Positions 8,660-18,384 of a stretch of DNA of 64,000 bases are shown piece by piece. Source of the stretch: Lachancea dasiensis (taxonomy: Eukaryota; Ascomycota; Saccharomycetes; Saccharomycetales; Saccharomycetaceae); the NCBI GenBank assembly GCA_900074725.1, contig LT598456.1, forward strand, positions 441,488 through 505,487, in the 5' to 3' direction. The notes below the pieces were generated by a model. That model ran no database searches, had not been told where the DNA came from, and worked only from the letters and a program-made list of their open reading frames with translations. The translations under genes were made by a program, and so were the position numbers. The first letter of the stretch is position 1; the number at the start of each line of letters is the position of its first letter.

Positions 8660-11374
8660 TTAATTACCATCGAGCTGCTGCTCGAACCTGGCTTCACGCA
8701 TTTCATTAATTTTGCTAACCAAACTCATGAGTTCAGCTCTTTCAGCAATCTTGGCAGCAGCATTCAAAGCTTTATCTTGTTTCAACTCTTGCGTCAGTGA
8801 GACTGCCTTGCCAATTTCCTGGTTCGAGCAGGCTGTGGCGAACAAACGCAAGAGTGATTTATCGTAGGCTCCGTTGATGGTTGCTAAAACTTGAAGTTCA
8901 TTCCCGTATATTTCTCCTTCATGCGCCAATGTTTCGTTCAATAATTCACTTAAAAACTTGGAGCGAACTAGTTCCTCTTCCGCGGCCATCGGAGGGGGAA
9001 CATGTATTTCCTGTTCGTTATCGGCGTCGCGATCAACTTCTATTTCGTCTTTGACAAGCAGAGGAACCCTAACTTCCATCTCGGAGGGCAAGGGCATTGG
9101 AAATTCCGGCCAAATGTGGTGGCCCTTGACCAATATATGGTTCAAAACATTGAATGTCAGCCCTAAGGGCCATATGTGGAGGTCACTAATCTCTCTTCCG
9201 TTGGAGCTCTTCCACAACTCCAAGTTGGTATCCAGAAGAGGTACCCATCTAGTCTCCGCAGGCGTTCTCCACTTTGAAAGTACTAGCAAAACATCATCTA
9301 CGCCAAAAATACATGGATCGCCATGAGCCGAAAAGAATAGAGATTTTATCCCTAGTGGACTGAAGGCCGCGAATGTTTCACTAAATTCCTCATCCTCATC
9401 GAGGTTGGCGGGGAGCTTAACGGGCAGGGAACATTCTCTTTGGAAGTATTTGCACCCGGTTTGCGGGTTCTGCTCGAATAAAGTGTACGTTAAGCCATGA
9501 AAGGGAGAAAAATGCGCTACAAAAACTCTGTAGTCTTGGGCAATAACGGCAACCACTGGTGCAACCTTCTCGACCTCCAATGGAACTCCGAATTGGTTGA
9601 AAGTCCGTACATATCCAAATGACGTTCCAACCACAATCCGTTTAGGCGTTGCCGCCACTGACGTAATCTTTTCGGACTTGTGTAGAGGTACTCGCTTAGT
9701 CCAAGTAGATTGAAAATTACTATGACCACGATAGTGAAGACGGCCCATTTTTGATTGAGCAAACAAAGTTCCTTCTTCTGTTAGTGAACAAATATCATAA
9801 CCATAAAGGTCTTCGAAGTGGTACTCCTTGAATCGACCTAAATCAAAGAAAGAGGTAGTGATAGTGCAACGCGTAGAAGAGCCTTCGCCATTTTTTACAG
9901 TGAAAGCATACCCTATGTTATTCATGGTTAGGTATCGCCTATCAGACGTGCCAAAGGGGGTACTCCCGGGTGAAAATGGACGATAACGGAATTTTTGAAC
10001 TTTAGGTTCCGCAGTTGATGGCATAATATGGGACCTGCCTGATCCTAAAGTTTTGGGTTTTTTCAAAACATAACCAGCGCCGTCATCGTCATCGATGAAA
10101 TCATTTTCGTCGTCTGCGAGGTATCGTTTGTTAGCTCCCCCCGATTCTTCGTCGGTGAATATTCCTTGTGATTCCTGCATGTCATTGTCCTTATGAGGGA
10201 GATCCGGATGGCCATTTTTACCCGCGCCAGAATAACTACCACCCTGGATATCTTCAATTCCGTCACCGTCATCATCATCCTCAGAGCTCACGAAAAGGTT
10301 ATTTGTCGCCGTCCCAGTGTTTTCACTTAAAGTCGGTATATTTGTCGCTTTTTCAGCAACGCCCTTGATTGTTACAATATCACCCGTCCAGGTACCAAGG
10401 TGTAAGTCGAAGCCATTATTCGTGTTTGGTCCCCAACAAAGGTTCGTAATCTTGTGCCTCAATTCTCTTGTGCTGTGAATTTCACCCGTGGCGGCATTCC
10501 ATATCGTGAGTCTATTATCCAAATCAACAGCAGCAAGATAGGTGCCTGATTGGGGGCTGTATTTCAGGTCAACAAATTCACGTTTCACTTGAGAGTAACG
10601 TAAAGTTTTCGCCTTTGAGTAATCCTTGACGTTAAATATGCTGATTGATCGATCCTGACAAGGAACAGCGAATTGTATACCATGGGGATGCCATTCAACA
10701 CGCGCGCAAACCCTATTTTCACTGCAGTATTCAGGTTCGTTAAACTCGCCATCTAAATCGTCGTTTGCCTCCGACGGATCCACTGCTTGTAATAGTTTAT
10801 CTTGGAAGTCATCATTGAAGAAGTGTGATCCAATACAATTTTCGAGTTTGTAGACGTGACGGGGAGAAGCAGAGGTCATAGAATAGAAGTGGATACTGCC
10901 ATTAACTTGTGAAACAGCGAGGATGCTCATTTGAGGGTTGTAAGATAGACTGCGAAGTTGGTCATCAAGACCCAGCGTTGTCTTACTTTGCTCACTATCT
11001 TCCACAAGCGAGTATAAAGTAACTTCTAGGTCATCACCACCTACAGCCACAGTCTTGCCATTATGAATGAGAGCGACGTCGCGTACAGGCAACGCACACC
11101 TGAGTAAAAGTTGGCTCTCCGCTTCTTGCGCACTGCAAATCCGGACATCACCCTTCAGAGAAGCTACAATGCACTTCGAGTTAGTCAAAATGGTCAATGC
11201 AGTGGGATTTGAATAAGTCTCAAACACATCAGGTTCTTCTTCTGGCTGGTTCAGTGGTAGTATCTTGGTAGATCCATTCTTGTTCGTTGCGAAGAGACGA
11301 GATCCATCCGAAGAACAGCTTATCAAGGTTTTACCTCCGGAGCTGAAGATCGACTTGTCGATGAGAGAAGCCAT
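8660..11374 (-). CDS. CTF4: Replisome hub protein Ctf4
   Basis: A 904-residue AND-1/Ctf4 homologue that links CMG helicase (via GINS) to DNA polymerase alpha-primase and supports sister-chromatid cohesion. The N-terminal third is a WD40 propeller. An acidic linker with Asp runs (about 360-440) follows. The second half holds the SepB-type propeller (from about 465) and a helical C-terminus (about 800-904), the trimerising, client-binding part. ATG at 11372-11374 is used; the longer reading starts at TTG. A perfect MCB box ACGCGT lies 58 bp upstream, which fits G1/S expression. The window also holds PRI1, a subunit of the complex Ctf4 recruits. Confidence 0.94.
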   Translation of the reverse strand: MASLIDKSIFSSGGKTLISCSSDGSRLFATNKNGSTKILPLNQPEEEPDVFETYSNPTALTILTNSKCIVASLKGDVRICSAQEAESQLLLRCALPVRDVALIHNGKTVAVGGDDLEVTLYSLVEDSEQSKTTLGLDDQLRSLSYNPQMSILAVSQVNGSIHFYSMTSASPRHVYKLENCIGSHFFNDDFQDKLLQAVDPSEANDDLDGEFNEPEYCSENRVCARVEWHPHGIQFAVPCQDRSISIFNVKDYSKAKTLRYSQVKREFVDLKYSPQSGTYLAAVDLDNRLTIWNAATGEIHSTRELRHKITNLCWGPNTNNGFDLHLGTWTGDIVTIKGVAEKATNIPTLSENTGTATNNLFVSSEDDDDGDGIEDIQGGSYSGAGKNGHPDLPHKDNDMQESQGIFTDEESGGANKRYLADDENDFIDDDDGAGYVLKKPKTLGSGRSHIMPSTAEPKVQKFRYRPFSPGSTPFGTSDRRYLTMNNIGYAFTVKNGEGSSTRCTITTSFFDLGRFKEYHFEDLYGYDICSLTEEGTLFAQSKMGRLHYRGHSNFQSTWTKRVPLHKSEKITSVAATPKRIVVGTSFGYVRTFNQFGVPLEVEKVAPVVAVIAQDYRVFVAHFSPFHGLTYTLFEQNPQTGCKYFQRECSLPVKLPANLDEDEEFSETFAAFSPLGIKSLFFSAHGDPCIFGVDDVLLVLSKWRTPAETRWVPLLDTNLELWKSSNGREISDLHIWPLGLTFNVLNHILVKGHHIWPEFPMPLPSEMEVRVPLLVKDEIEVDRDADNEQEIHVPPPMAAEEELVRSKFLSELLNETLAHEGEIYGNELQVLATINGAYDKSLLRLFATACSNQEIGKAVSLTQELKQDKALNAAAKIAERAELMSLVSKINEMREARFEQQLDGN

Positions 11375-11431
11375 TTTCAAAGCTGAGGGAAGCTGTTTCA
11401 GCGCTTTTGGTGCTGAGGCCTTAGAAATGCG

Positions 11432-11437
11432 ACGCGT
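11432..11437. promoter_or_regulatory. MCB box (ACGCGT) at the CTF4 promoter
   Basis: ACGCGT is the MBF (Mbp1/Swi6) element of G1/S genes. It lies 58 bp upstream of the CTF4 ATG. CTF4 is a replication gene, so the site fits MBF control, inferred from known yeast regulation. Confidence 0.6.
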
Positions 11438-11442
11438 TAACG

Positions 11443-12019
11443 ATCAAAGTATTAAATTTCGCGAACATAATTTTAACAATCGTCGGATATTAAAAACCTG
11501 GAACTACAGCCAATCCAAATCTTGCTAGCCTGACTGGCGTCGGTGATACTACGGGACCAGCGATACTGTACTTGTGTATGTAGATGTAAAACTAGGTTAT
11601 TAGTTCGAGAAAATGGCTCTCCAGAAAGATCAAAATTCGTGATGACAGCGCGCCCGCTTTCCAGGTCTGGCTACTCGTTCGAAATTTGATGTTACAAACA
11701 TGAAGCTGCTTTCAAACTTGTTCTGATCCGAACGGACGCATGAAAGAGTAGCCAGGCTTCTGCTCAGGCATCTTTAGGGAGAATGTCAATGTCGTTGTTG
11801 TGCACATAACACTACGACGGCGTTGGTGACGATCCCTTAGACTTTTGCTTAAGTGAAAATCCAAAACAGCGAGATGCCCAGTTCCAATAGCTGAAGTGTC
11901 TTGGACGGAATGGCATTTGGTTCTATTTTATAGTATGCTCGTTCAGGGTGTCGTGAAAAATCATTTTAGAAAGGCTTCCTTTTCCTAGCAGTTATCCCAC
12001 CGACCAAGACAGCCAAAAA
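11443..12019. promoter_or_regulatory. Divergent CTF4/COG2 promoter region
   Basis: About 580 bp between two genes read outward. Apart from the MCB box next to CTF4, I see no strong site. A TTTTATAGTATG TATA-like run lies around 11928 on the COG2 side. Confidence 0.5.
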
Positions 12020-12793
12020 ATGGATAACCTCGACGATGACTGGGATCTGCCGGTCTCAAAGAATATCAGCAGAGAGCTGTTCGCCACATATGCTGAAAAT
12101 GAGGCCTTTGATGTCGACAATTTTTTGCTAGAAAACAACTTTCATTATGTTCCGCTAGATACATTGTCAAAAGACCTGACGCTATTGACACAAGAAGTGG
12201 ATCGGGCCCTATTGGACGCTTCCAGCCAAAGTTACGATGATTTCGTCAAGTTATGTGATCAATTCTCGGACAACGCGGAGACAAGACCAGAGCTACAAAA
12301 CGTGAGAGTTGATCTCAGACAGTTTTCTAGTCAGTTGGGTAATTTATCCCAGGTTGAAATGACCAACACTAAGGAAATTGTAGCTGATACGGTAGACTAC
12401 CTGAAGTCTCTAGATAAGTTGTCAACACTATTACAAGGCACTATGGCTCTCACGACGAATCTTCAATTAGCTGGAAAGCTATGTGACGCCTTGGACGCCC
12501 TTTGCGCGGAAGACGACGAACATTTGGAACAGACATTGTGTAGTGATCTGGTCACACACCTTCACAAAATCACCACTGAAGCACACTCGTCGCTACTGCC
12601 ATTGCAGCATATAGACGCTCCCTTGATACTGCAACTCAGATCAGAATATCAAGGTATCCTATCTCAGTTCCAGGCTTGTCTGCATGTCTTGAGCAATAGA
12701 TGCCTTACGAATCCCGCTGCATTTGAAATTTTAGCAATCAACCTCAAAAGCTTGATACCCAAAGCCGGGGCACAATCAACCACCAATCAATGA
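12020..12793 (+). CDS. COG2: COG complex subunit 2 (Cog2/Sec35)
   Basis: A 257-residue protein close in length to S. cerevisiae Cog2 (about 262). Cog2 is a lobe A subunit of the conserved oligomeric Golgi tether, acting in retrograde intra-Golgi traffic. The N-terminus contains the family pattern of an acidic start followed by FDVDNFLLENNFHYVPLD, then a DL/LL-rich coiled region (residues 55-150). NUP57 follows on the same strand about 160 bp downstream, exactly as YGR120C-YGR119C in S. cerevisiae, which makes the assignment firm. Confidence 0.9.
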   Translation: MDNLDDDWDLPVSKNISRELFATYAENEAFDVDNFLLENNFHYVPLDTLSKDLTLLTQEVDRALLDASSQSYDDFVKLCDQFSDNAETRPELQNVRVDLRQFSSQLGNLSQVEMTNTKEIVADTVDYLKSLDKLSTLLQGTMALTTNLQLAGKLCDALDALCAEDDEHLEQTLCSDLVTHLHKITTEAHSSLLPLQHIDAPLILQLRSEYQGILSQFQACLHVLSNRCLTNPAAFEILAINLKSLIPKAGAQSTTNQ

Positions 12794-12953
12794 GCGTTTG
12801 AAAGCCGACTTCAATGACCACGGGCTCCACCGTCTACAGAGAAATCACTTCCAACGAAGGATTCTCGGTAGGTGGTTTTCGAAAACTTTTCCCAAAATTA
12901 AGTGTTGATATCGTTATGTGAGCGAGCAGACTACAATAAACAATTGCGGGCAG

Positions 12954-14528
12954 ATGTTCAACTTTGGTAACTCTGGGGCCAATGCGAACAGCACCACAAA
13001 CAGTGGCTCGCTATTTGGCAACAAGCCCCCAAGCTCGTCATCAACATTTTCGAATAGCCTAAACAGTGGGGCTGGCCAAGGTCAAGCTACCGGAGGTCTT
13101 TTCGGTCAAGGGAACAACCAGCAGCAAAACCAAACATCAAATGGGCTTTTCGGGCAGTCAAATACCGCATCTAACGGATCTGGAGGTGTTTTTGGCAGCA
13201 AGCCCACTGGTGGATTAAGTTTTGGGCAGAGCTCAAATCAAGCACAACAACCTGCTTCTCAGAAGCCATCTCAATCGGGGTCTTTATTTGGAAACAGCGG
13301 CCAACAAATGCCAAGCTCTAGCCAACAGCCGGCTGGCAGTAGCGGTACTGGCGGTCTTTTCGGAAACAGCGGTCAGCAGCAGACCAACAATACGCCGGGC
13401 GGCCTGTTTGGCAACAAGCCGGCCGTGGGAACTTCAGGCGGTCTTTTTGGTACTGGCAGTCAGCCACAAACACAGCAAAATCCCACCACTGGATCTTTGT
13501 TTGGCACACAACCTCAACAACAACAACAACAACAACAGCAACAACAGGGTGGCTCATTGTTTGGAAGCGCGCGGGCTATCAACTCAACACAACCTTCCTT
13601 CGGCTGGTCGCAACCTGGCGCCAATCAGCAAACGAATCAACAACCTAACCAATCACAGTTTCAACTTCAACAGCAGCAACAGCAGCAGCAAATTCAACAG
13701 CAACAGCAGCAGATGCAGTTACAACAGCAATCCAACTACCCTCAGCAAATTCAAGAGCAGATTACTAAGTGTAAGGAGTCATGGAATCCGCAATCCTCCA
13801 GGAGCAAGTTGAGAACCTTCTTTCACAACAAAGTGAATGAAACCGAGGCGATGTTGTACAACAAACCACCAGAGGTTTCTCAAGAGGAGTGGGATGAAGC
13901 TTTATTACAGAAGCCTTCTCCGAACGTAATTCCTGTACAGGCTTTTGGATTTGATGATTTAAACCAGCGCAACATCCTTCAAAGAGAAAATGTTGCACAA
14001 GCACGCATGATTCTGAGCCAAACCCTGGAAAAGCTTACTCAGCTCTCTCAAAAACATGATTTAGAGACTGCTTCGAGGATTTTAAAGGCTCAAAGTAGGA
14101 ACGTTAAGATTCAACAAAGAATAATCAAGCTTGGGTCGAGCTTGGCAATTCTGAAAAGCAAGGGCTTACCGCTCTCAGTTGGTGAAGAGAATATGTGGTC
14201 CAAATACGAAAAGCTTCTCAAGCGCAGCAACGACCCTGCCGGTCTCGGCAAGAATAACGAATTATGGGCAAGACTGTCGGTCTTGAAAGAGAGGTCGAAA
14301 ACCATTTCGGATCAGCTGGATAGTACGCTGGTAGTAATAAGTGAAAACAGTGGATCTGATAAAAACTTGAAAAACTCCGGTAAGCATAGTGACAGAAGAA
14401 TTGATGAAGAGGCAGAGAATAGAGTGAACAAAATTGCAGAGATATTAAGCAATCAACAGCGCGGATTGTGTTATCTACAAGACGTTCTTGATAAAGACGA
14501 AGAGCTTATCAACAAATATATAAGTTAG
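12954..14528 (+). CDS. NUP57: GLFG nucleoporin Nup57
   Basis: A 524-residue central-channel nucleoporin that works with Nup49 and Nsp1. The start is set at ATG 12954 (MFNFGNSG), because the longer frame opens with GTG and S. cerevisiae Nup57 also begins MFGF. Residues 1-235 are Gly/Asn/Gln-rich with about ten GLFG, SLFG or VFG repeats that bind transport receptors. Two poly-Gln tracts, from (CAA/CAG)n, lie near residues 188-200 and 238-260. From about residue 268 to the end is a charged coiled-coil region that anchors the protein in the Nsp1-Nup57-Nup49 trimer. It is tandem with COG2 and convergent with the MSS18-like gene 32 bp away. Confidence 0.93.
   Translation: MFNFGNSGANANSTTNSGSLFGNKPPSSSSTFSNSLNSGAGQGQATGGLFGQGNNQQQNQTSNGLFGQSNTASNGSGGVFGSKPTGGLSFGQSSNQAQQPASQKPSQSGSLFGNSGQQMPSSSQQPAGSSGTGGLFGNSGQQQTNNTPGGLFGNKPAVGTSGGLFGTGSQPQTQQNPTTGSLFGTQPQQQQQQQQQQQGGSLFGSARAINSTQPSFGWSQPGANQQTNQQPNQSQFQLQQQQQQQQIQQQQQQMQLQQQSNYPQQIQEQITKCKESWNPQSSRSKLRTFFHNKVNETEAMLYNKPPEVSQEEWDEALLQKPSPNVIPVQAFGFDDLNQRNILQRENVAQARMILSQTLEKLTQLSQKHDLETASRILKAQSRNVKIQQRIIKLGSSLAILKSKGLPLSVGEENMWSKYEKLLKRSNDPAGLGKNNELWARLSVLKERSKTISDQLDSTLVVISENSGSDKNLKNSGKHSDRRIDEEAENRVNKIAEILSNQQRGLCYLQDVLDKDEELINKYIS
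13513..13547 (+). repeat. CAA/CAG microsatellite in NUP57
   Basis: A (CAA)n/(CAG)n run coding for about a dozen glutamines. A second, longer Gln-coding run lies at about 13670-13731. Both are prone to length change between isolates. Confidence 0.85.
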
Positions 14529-14560
14529 CGATTAACTTACACCCAAAATGCATAGTCTAA

Positions 14561-15412
14561 TTAATCATTACCGAATCCCTTCAGCCCGTGTAGGAGAAAT
14601 TCAAGCCTCTTGCCTTCCTTCTTCGTCAATTCCAAGCCGGAGTCCGATTTATCAGTCGAACCACTTAGCCAACTTCGTAGATCTGGCGTTAGCGCTTCTG
14701 GGTTAGGGAACAGTGTCGGCTCTAGATAAACGTGTCGCCGAGGACCTAACTTCTCCGCAGCGAAACGAAAGAACTGATCTCGCTCTCCACTTTCCTGTCT
14801 GATTCGTTGCGTTGCGTCTTCGATACCACCATCACCGCTCGTGCGAGAGTTACCATCCCAATCAAAAAATCGGCTTTCTCGCAAATTATGACGGCTATTC
14901 AGAGGCCAAAGAGATTTAGCTTCATAGTCCGAGGGAGCGTGAACCGGAACCTTCACAGTGTCCGATTGTTTGTTCTCGAAGGTCCAGGGGCCAAGTGCTA
15001 CAAAAGGGCTCAGTCCTCTTTGTGGAGCCTGACTGTTGCGGTGCCAATGCTGTTGTAGCTCTTTATGTAATCCCTCGAGCGCTGTAGAGTCGTTGAGAGA
15101 GAAGAAAGCCCCGGGCACCTTGTAATCGTCATCTGGATCAGGGACAGTGAAACCACGTACGTTGAACAGAACAGTGGCTAGGGCAGCTAAATTACTGCTG
15201 GACATAACTAGGTCAATTTTGGGAGAGGAACGATTTAAAGTGCGCCGCCAGTTTACGGCGTTCCCCTTGGCGTACAGGACGTTCCCGAGTTTTCGAAGCT
15301 CCGAAGTGATTGCCAAATGAACCGCGGCCTCGTTAGGTGCTGACACCCCCGTGTACATGAGCTTAAACTGCAGGAAGATACAGCGGGACTGGATAAAGCT
15401 TTGGAAGGACAT
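14561..15412 (-). CDS. MSS18: Probable Mss18, mitochondrial intron splicing factor
   Basis: A 283-residue protein with no domain I recognise. The name rests on place and size: in S. cerevisiae, MSS18 (YPR134W, 268 residues) lies between TOM5 and CTF4 on the same strand as both, and this gene has the same relation to TOM5 here. Mss18 is needed for removal of a group I intron of mitochondrial COX1. The first 16 residues (MSFQSFIQSRCIFLQF) are hydrophobic and basic without acids, compatible with mitochondrial targeting. The rest is soluble, with Trp-rich segments near residues 125 and 170. I cannot confirm homology by eye. Confidence 0.6.
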   Translation of the reverse strand: MSFQSFIQSRCIFLQFKLMYTGVSAPNEAAVHLAITSELRKLGNVLYAKGNAVNWRRTLNRSSPKIDLVMSSSNLAALATVLFNVRGFTVPDPDDDYKVPGAFFSLNDSTALEGLHKELQQHWHRNSQAPQRGLSPFVALGPWTFENKQSDTVKVPVHAPSDYEAKSLWPLNSRHNLRESRFFDWDGNSRTSGDGGIEDATQRIRQESGERDQFFRFAAEKLGPRRHVYLEPTLFPNPEALTPDLRSWLSGSTDKSDSGLELTKKEGKRLEFLLHGLKGFGND

Positions 15413-15571
15413 TAGATGCGTCTATTCGTTAGACCTGCAATGCTTAAAATATGTACAAATAGTTTTGATCTTTCATTAAATACCGGTTGATGGTGATTGT
15501 GAGGGTGAATGTGGTCGAGATTTTGAATTTAATTTTGCATGGCACAATACCCACCTATGGTCTCCATCAAT

Positions 15572-15724
15572 TTATTTCCATTGTCTCTTGACGAAATGCC
15601 ACACGATTGGCGAAACCCACAGAAGAGCAGCAGCGTACCCAGCAGTGATCAGGGTTTGGTTCGATTGCTGTTGGTGGACCTTTTTTTCTTCTTCCGAAGG
15701 TGCTTGCTGAGGTAGTCCGAACAT
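15572..15724 (-). CDS. TOM5: TOM complex small subunit Tom5
   Basis: A short 50-codon gene, easy to miss. It reads MFGLPQQAPSEEEKKVHQQQ and then a single membrane span (about residues 28-44, AGYAAALLWVSPIVWHF) ending VKRQWK. S. cerevisiae Tom5 is also 50 residues, begins MFGLPQQ, has an acidic EEEK cytosolic segment and ends in KKQWK. Tom5 is a tail-anchored outer-membrane subunit that passes preproteins from receptors to the Tom40 pore. Order TOM5-MSS18 and divergence from SPN1 match S. cerevisiae chromosome XVI. Confidence 0.95.
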   Translation of the reverse strand: MFGLPQQAPSEEEKKVHQQQSNQTLITAGYAAALLWVSPIVWHFVKRQWK

Positions 15725-16122
15725 GGTAGAAAATGGCTAATTTATGAAAAAAAGAAGGGAGTTAGCTATAGTTTTGTTGTAAAAACACTATGACTGTTTT
15801 GTAGATGCCAAAATTTACGAAGTTATTGACAAAACTGTGGGACCTTGTGCCAAATGTCAACGAGCTTGGTTTACCAATTTTCAGTGCATTGTAAAATTCT
15901 GAAAATTTTCCAGTGCCCTTTATCGTTGTGCACGAAAGATGAAATAAATGAAATCAATGTTGAATTATCTATAACTACAGCTATAGCGAATAAAGGTTTG
16001 CTGGGAGGAGAATAGCACTTACCAGCGAGGCTAATTGTTGAACCAATTTATCGTGAGCTTATCGACGGATAGAAAGGGTGAACATCTAAAAACACGCATA
16101 GTAAGCCGAAGCCTGTGACGGA
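15725..16122. promoter_or_regulatory. Divergent TOM5/SPN1 promoter region
   Basis: About 400 bp of AT-rich DNA between two genes transcribed away from each other. No canonical transcription-factor site stood out. It must contain both promoters. Confidence 0.6.
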
Positions 16123-17235
16123 ATGAGCAGTGAAGAACCAGGGTTTGACACCACGCCAGCTGCTACGGACAATGTTCAAGATATAGCCGAACAGGCTGTG
16201 AATAGATCTTCAGAGCCAGACACACAGAATGAGAGGCAGCGGAAACGCATTGACACCGAAGACTCCGATGAGGAAGACGGGCTACCCACAGAACAGCGTC
16301 TCGAGTCTCAGCGTATTATAAACAGCAATAGTGCTACCGAGGACGTTGGCTTAGATCAAAGCTCCCGGAGACGTCAGGAGCTGGAGGACCGTCTGGACCG
16401 GCTAATGAAAAAACCAAAGTCTCGCAGAACGAGAAGAGACGAGGACGACCTGGAACAGTTTCTGGATGAGAGGATTTTGAGGCTCAAGGATGAGATGAAT
16501 TTGGCGGCACAAAAGGACATCGAGACCCTGAATCGGCGGTTGGATGGTGTGGATGAATCGGCGGTTGCAATGGAAAAGGTCAAACTACTGCCCAAGGTTG
16601 TGGGAACGTTGTCGAAGGCGCATTTGGCCGATACTATTCTGGACAACAATCTGCTACAAAGCGTTCGCATCTGGCTAGAGCCGCTACCTGATGGGTCTCT
16701 ACCGTCTTTTGAGATCCAAAAATCGCTGTTTGCTGCTTTGGAGACCTTACCTATCAAAACGGACCATCTAAAAGAGAGCGGATTGGGTAAAGTAGTCATA
16801 TTTTACACCAAGTCGAAGAGGGTTGAGCCAAAACTAGCACGATTAGCAGACCGGCTGGTCGCAGAATGGACCAGGCCCATCATTGGTGCGTCCGATAACT
16901 ACCGTGACAAGCGGGTAATGAAATTAGAATTTGACGTGGAACAACATAGGAAGAAGGCTATGCTGGACAGTGCCAAGAGTAAGAAGTCGAAAAAGAGAAG
17001 ATCTGACGTGGATGACACCAAGGGCAAATCCGCCTATGAGTTGGCAGCGGCAAGAAGAAACAGAGCTGCTGCTCCATCTCAAACCACTACAGACTACAAA
17101 TTCGCACCGGTGAGTAATTTGAACTCTGTTCCTTCAAGTGCACGTACTACCGGTGTAGGGGCCTCGTTGAACAATAGCGAAATGTACAAGAGGTTGAATT
17201 CCAGACTCACGAAGAGGGGTAAAAGAAGCAAGTAG
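16123..17235 (+). CDS. SPN1: Transcription elongation factor Spn1/Iws1
   Basis: A 370-residue Iws1 homologue (S. cerevisiae Spn1 is 410). It binds Spt6 and RNA polymerase II and acts in elongation, chromatin and mRNA maturation. The first 115 residues are acidic, low-complexity and Arg/Ser-rich. The folded TFIIS N-terminal-like core runs from about residue 150 to 300, with the family blocks LEPLPDGSLPSFEIQKSLF and GLGKVVIFYTKSKRVEP. A basic tail (KKSKKRRS and KRGKRSK) follows. Its partner SPT6 is encoded 10 kb downstream in this window. Convergent with RPS23. Confidence 0.95.
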   Translation: MSSEEPGFDTTPAATDNVQDIAEQAVNRSSEPDTQNERQRKRIDTEDSDEEDGLPTEQRLESQRIINSNSATEDVGLDQSSRRRQELEDRLDRLMKKPKSRRTRRDEDDLEQFLDERILRLKDEMNLAAQKDIETLNRRLDGVDESAVAMEKVKLLPKVVGTLSKAHLADTILDNNLLQSVRIWLEPLPDGSLPSFEIQKSLFAALETLPIKTDHLKESGLGKVVIFYTKSKRVEPKLARLADRLVAEWTRPIIGASDNYRDKRVMKLEFDVEQHRKKAMLDSAKSKKSKKRRSDVDDTKGKSAYELAAARRNRAAAPSQTTTDYKFAPVSNLNSVPSSARTTGVGASLNNSEMYKRLNSRLTKRGKRSK

Positions 17236-17556
17236 ATTAGTTTTCGTTTAGTGAAGTGTAAAATTTGGCTGGCTGGTTAAGACTTTAGATTGGATTTTGT
17301 CCGACGAGCTCCACTAACAATCAGACTGAGACTGTTCGCCGTCGAAGCTTCATTCATGGCCAAGTTCCACTTTGTGAGAGCACGTGATACCAAAATATGT
17401 GCTGGTAAACTGTAAGCGTTATTTAAAACGTGCAATTATAGATTGAAGTACATAGCAATTGTACAGTGTGAGGGTTTGGTGTATTGTTTTATTCGTTTGA
17501 CTTCTAAAATGTGACAGGAAATATACAAAAGATCCGCAATAACATTGTAGTTTCGC

Positions 17557-18284
17557 TTAAGATCTTGGCTTTTCCTTCTTCTCCTTCCACAAAGCGAGCA
17601 AGGAGACACCGGAGACCTTGACGACCTTGAATCTGACACCTGGGATATCACCCTTAGCCTTACCCTTTCTACCGAAACCGGCTAGCAAGACTTCGTCGTT
17701 TTCGTCGACAAAGTTCAAACAACCATCGTTAGGAACGAAAGCAGTAACTCTCTTACCGTTCTTGATCAATTGGACTCTGACACACTTTCTGATAGCAGAG
17801 TTTGGTTGCTTGGATTCAACACCAATCTTTTCCAACACAATACCCTTGGCGTGAGAAGAACCACCGAATGGAGAAGACTTGAAGGCAGTACCTAGCAATC
17901 TCTTCTTGTAAGATTGTTCGGCCCAACGGCTGTAACGGAACGTTAGTATAATGAAAGGGAACAAAACTGAGAGGAGGGCCGCAAAGACACCCGAAACGAC
18001 CAGCCAGGGACGGTCCGTATTCTGTTTCAACATTGTGAGACCATCTCATCCCATGTGTAATTCATTCCATCATAAGCCAGGTTTCAGTGGCTTCTTCTAT
18101 TTAACACCATCATGCCTTCCTTGCAATTAAAGGCTGCAGATTCTTTGCAAGCTGTATGGGTCTATTCAGTTTTCGAGGCCTCCTCCCTTCTGCTGATATT
18201 GCAGCGTTCTTCAACATACTTGTTTCTTCTGTGGACACGCAACTTTCTAGCGGCGTTCAAACCTCTTGGCTTACCCTTACCCAT
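17557..18284 (-). CDS. RPS23: 40S ribosomal protein uS12 (Rps23), one intron
   Basis: Two exons encode the 145-residue uS12 protein of the decoding centre. Exon 1 is 18220-18284 (65 nt, [20 protein letters not shown] then NN) and exon 2 is 17557-17929. The intron (17930-18219, 290 nt) has the donor GTATGT, branch point TACTAAC at 17942-17948 and acceptor ACAG. Joining restores [14 protein letters not shown] as in S. cerevisiae. The PNSA loop, which holds the proline hydroxylated in yeast Rps23, is present ([10 protein letters not shown]). The order SPN1-RPS23 matches YPR133C-YPR132W, and NUP57 near RPS23 matches YGR119C-YGR118W, so this single gene stands for RPS23A and RPS23B. Confidence 0.97.
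17942..17948 (-). other. RPS23 intron branch point TACTAAC
   Basis: GTTAGTA on the plus strand is the invariant yeast branch-point heptamer TACTAAC on the coding strand. It lies 12 nt before the acceptor AG. Confidence 0.95.
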
Positions 18285-18384
18285 TGTTGATTGTTGATAT
18301 GTGGTTTTCTTGTATCAAGAAGGAGTAGTCTAAACGTCTCTAGTATAATGAATCTTGTAGTTTTTTCAGTATACGTCAAGGCGA

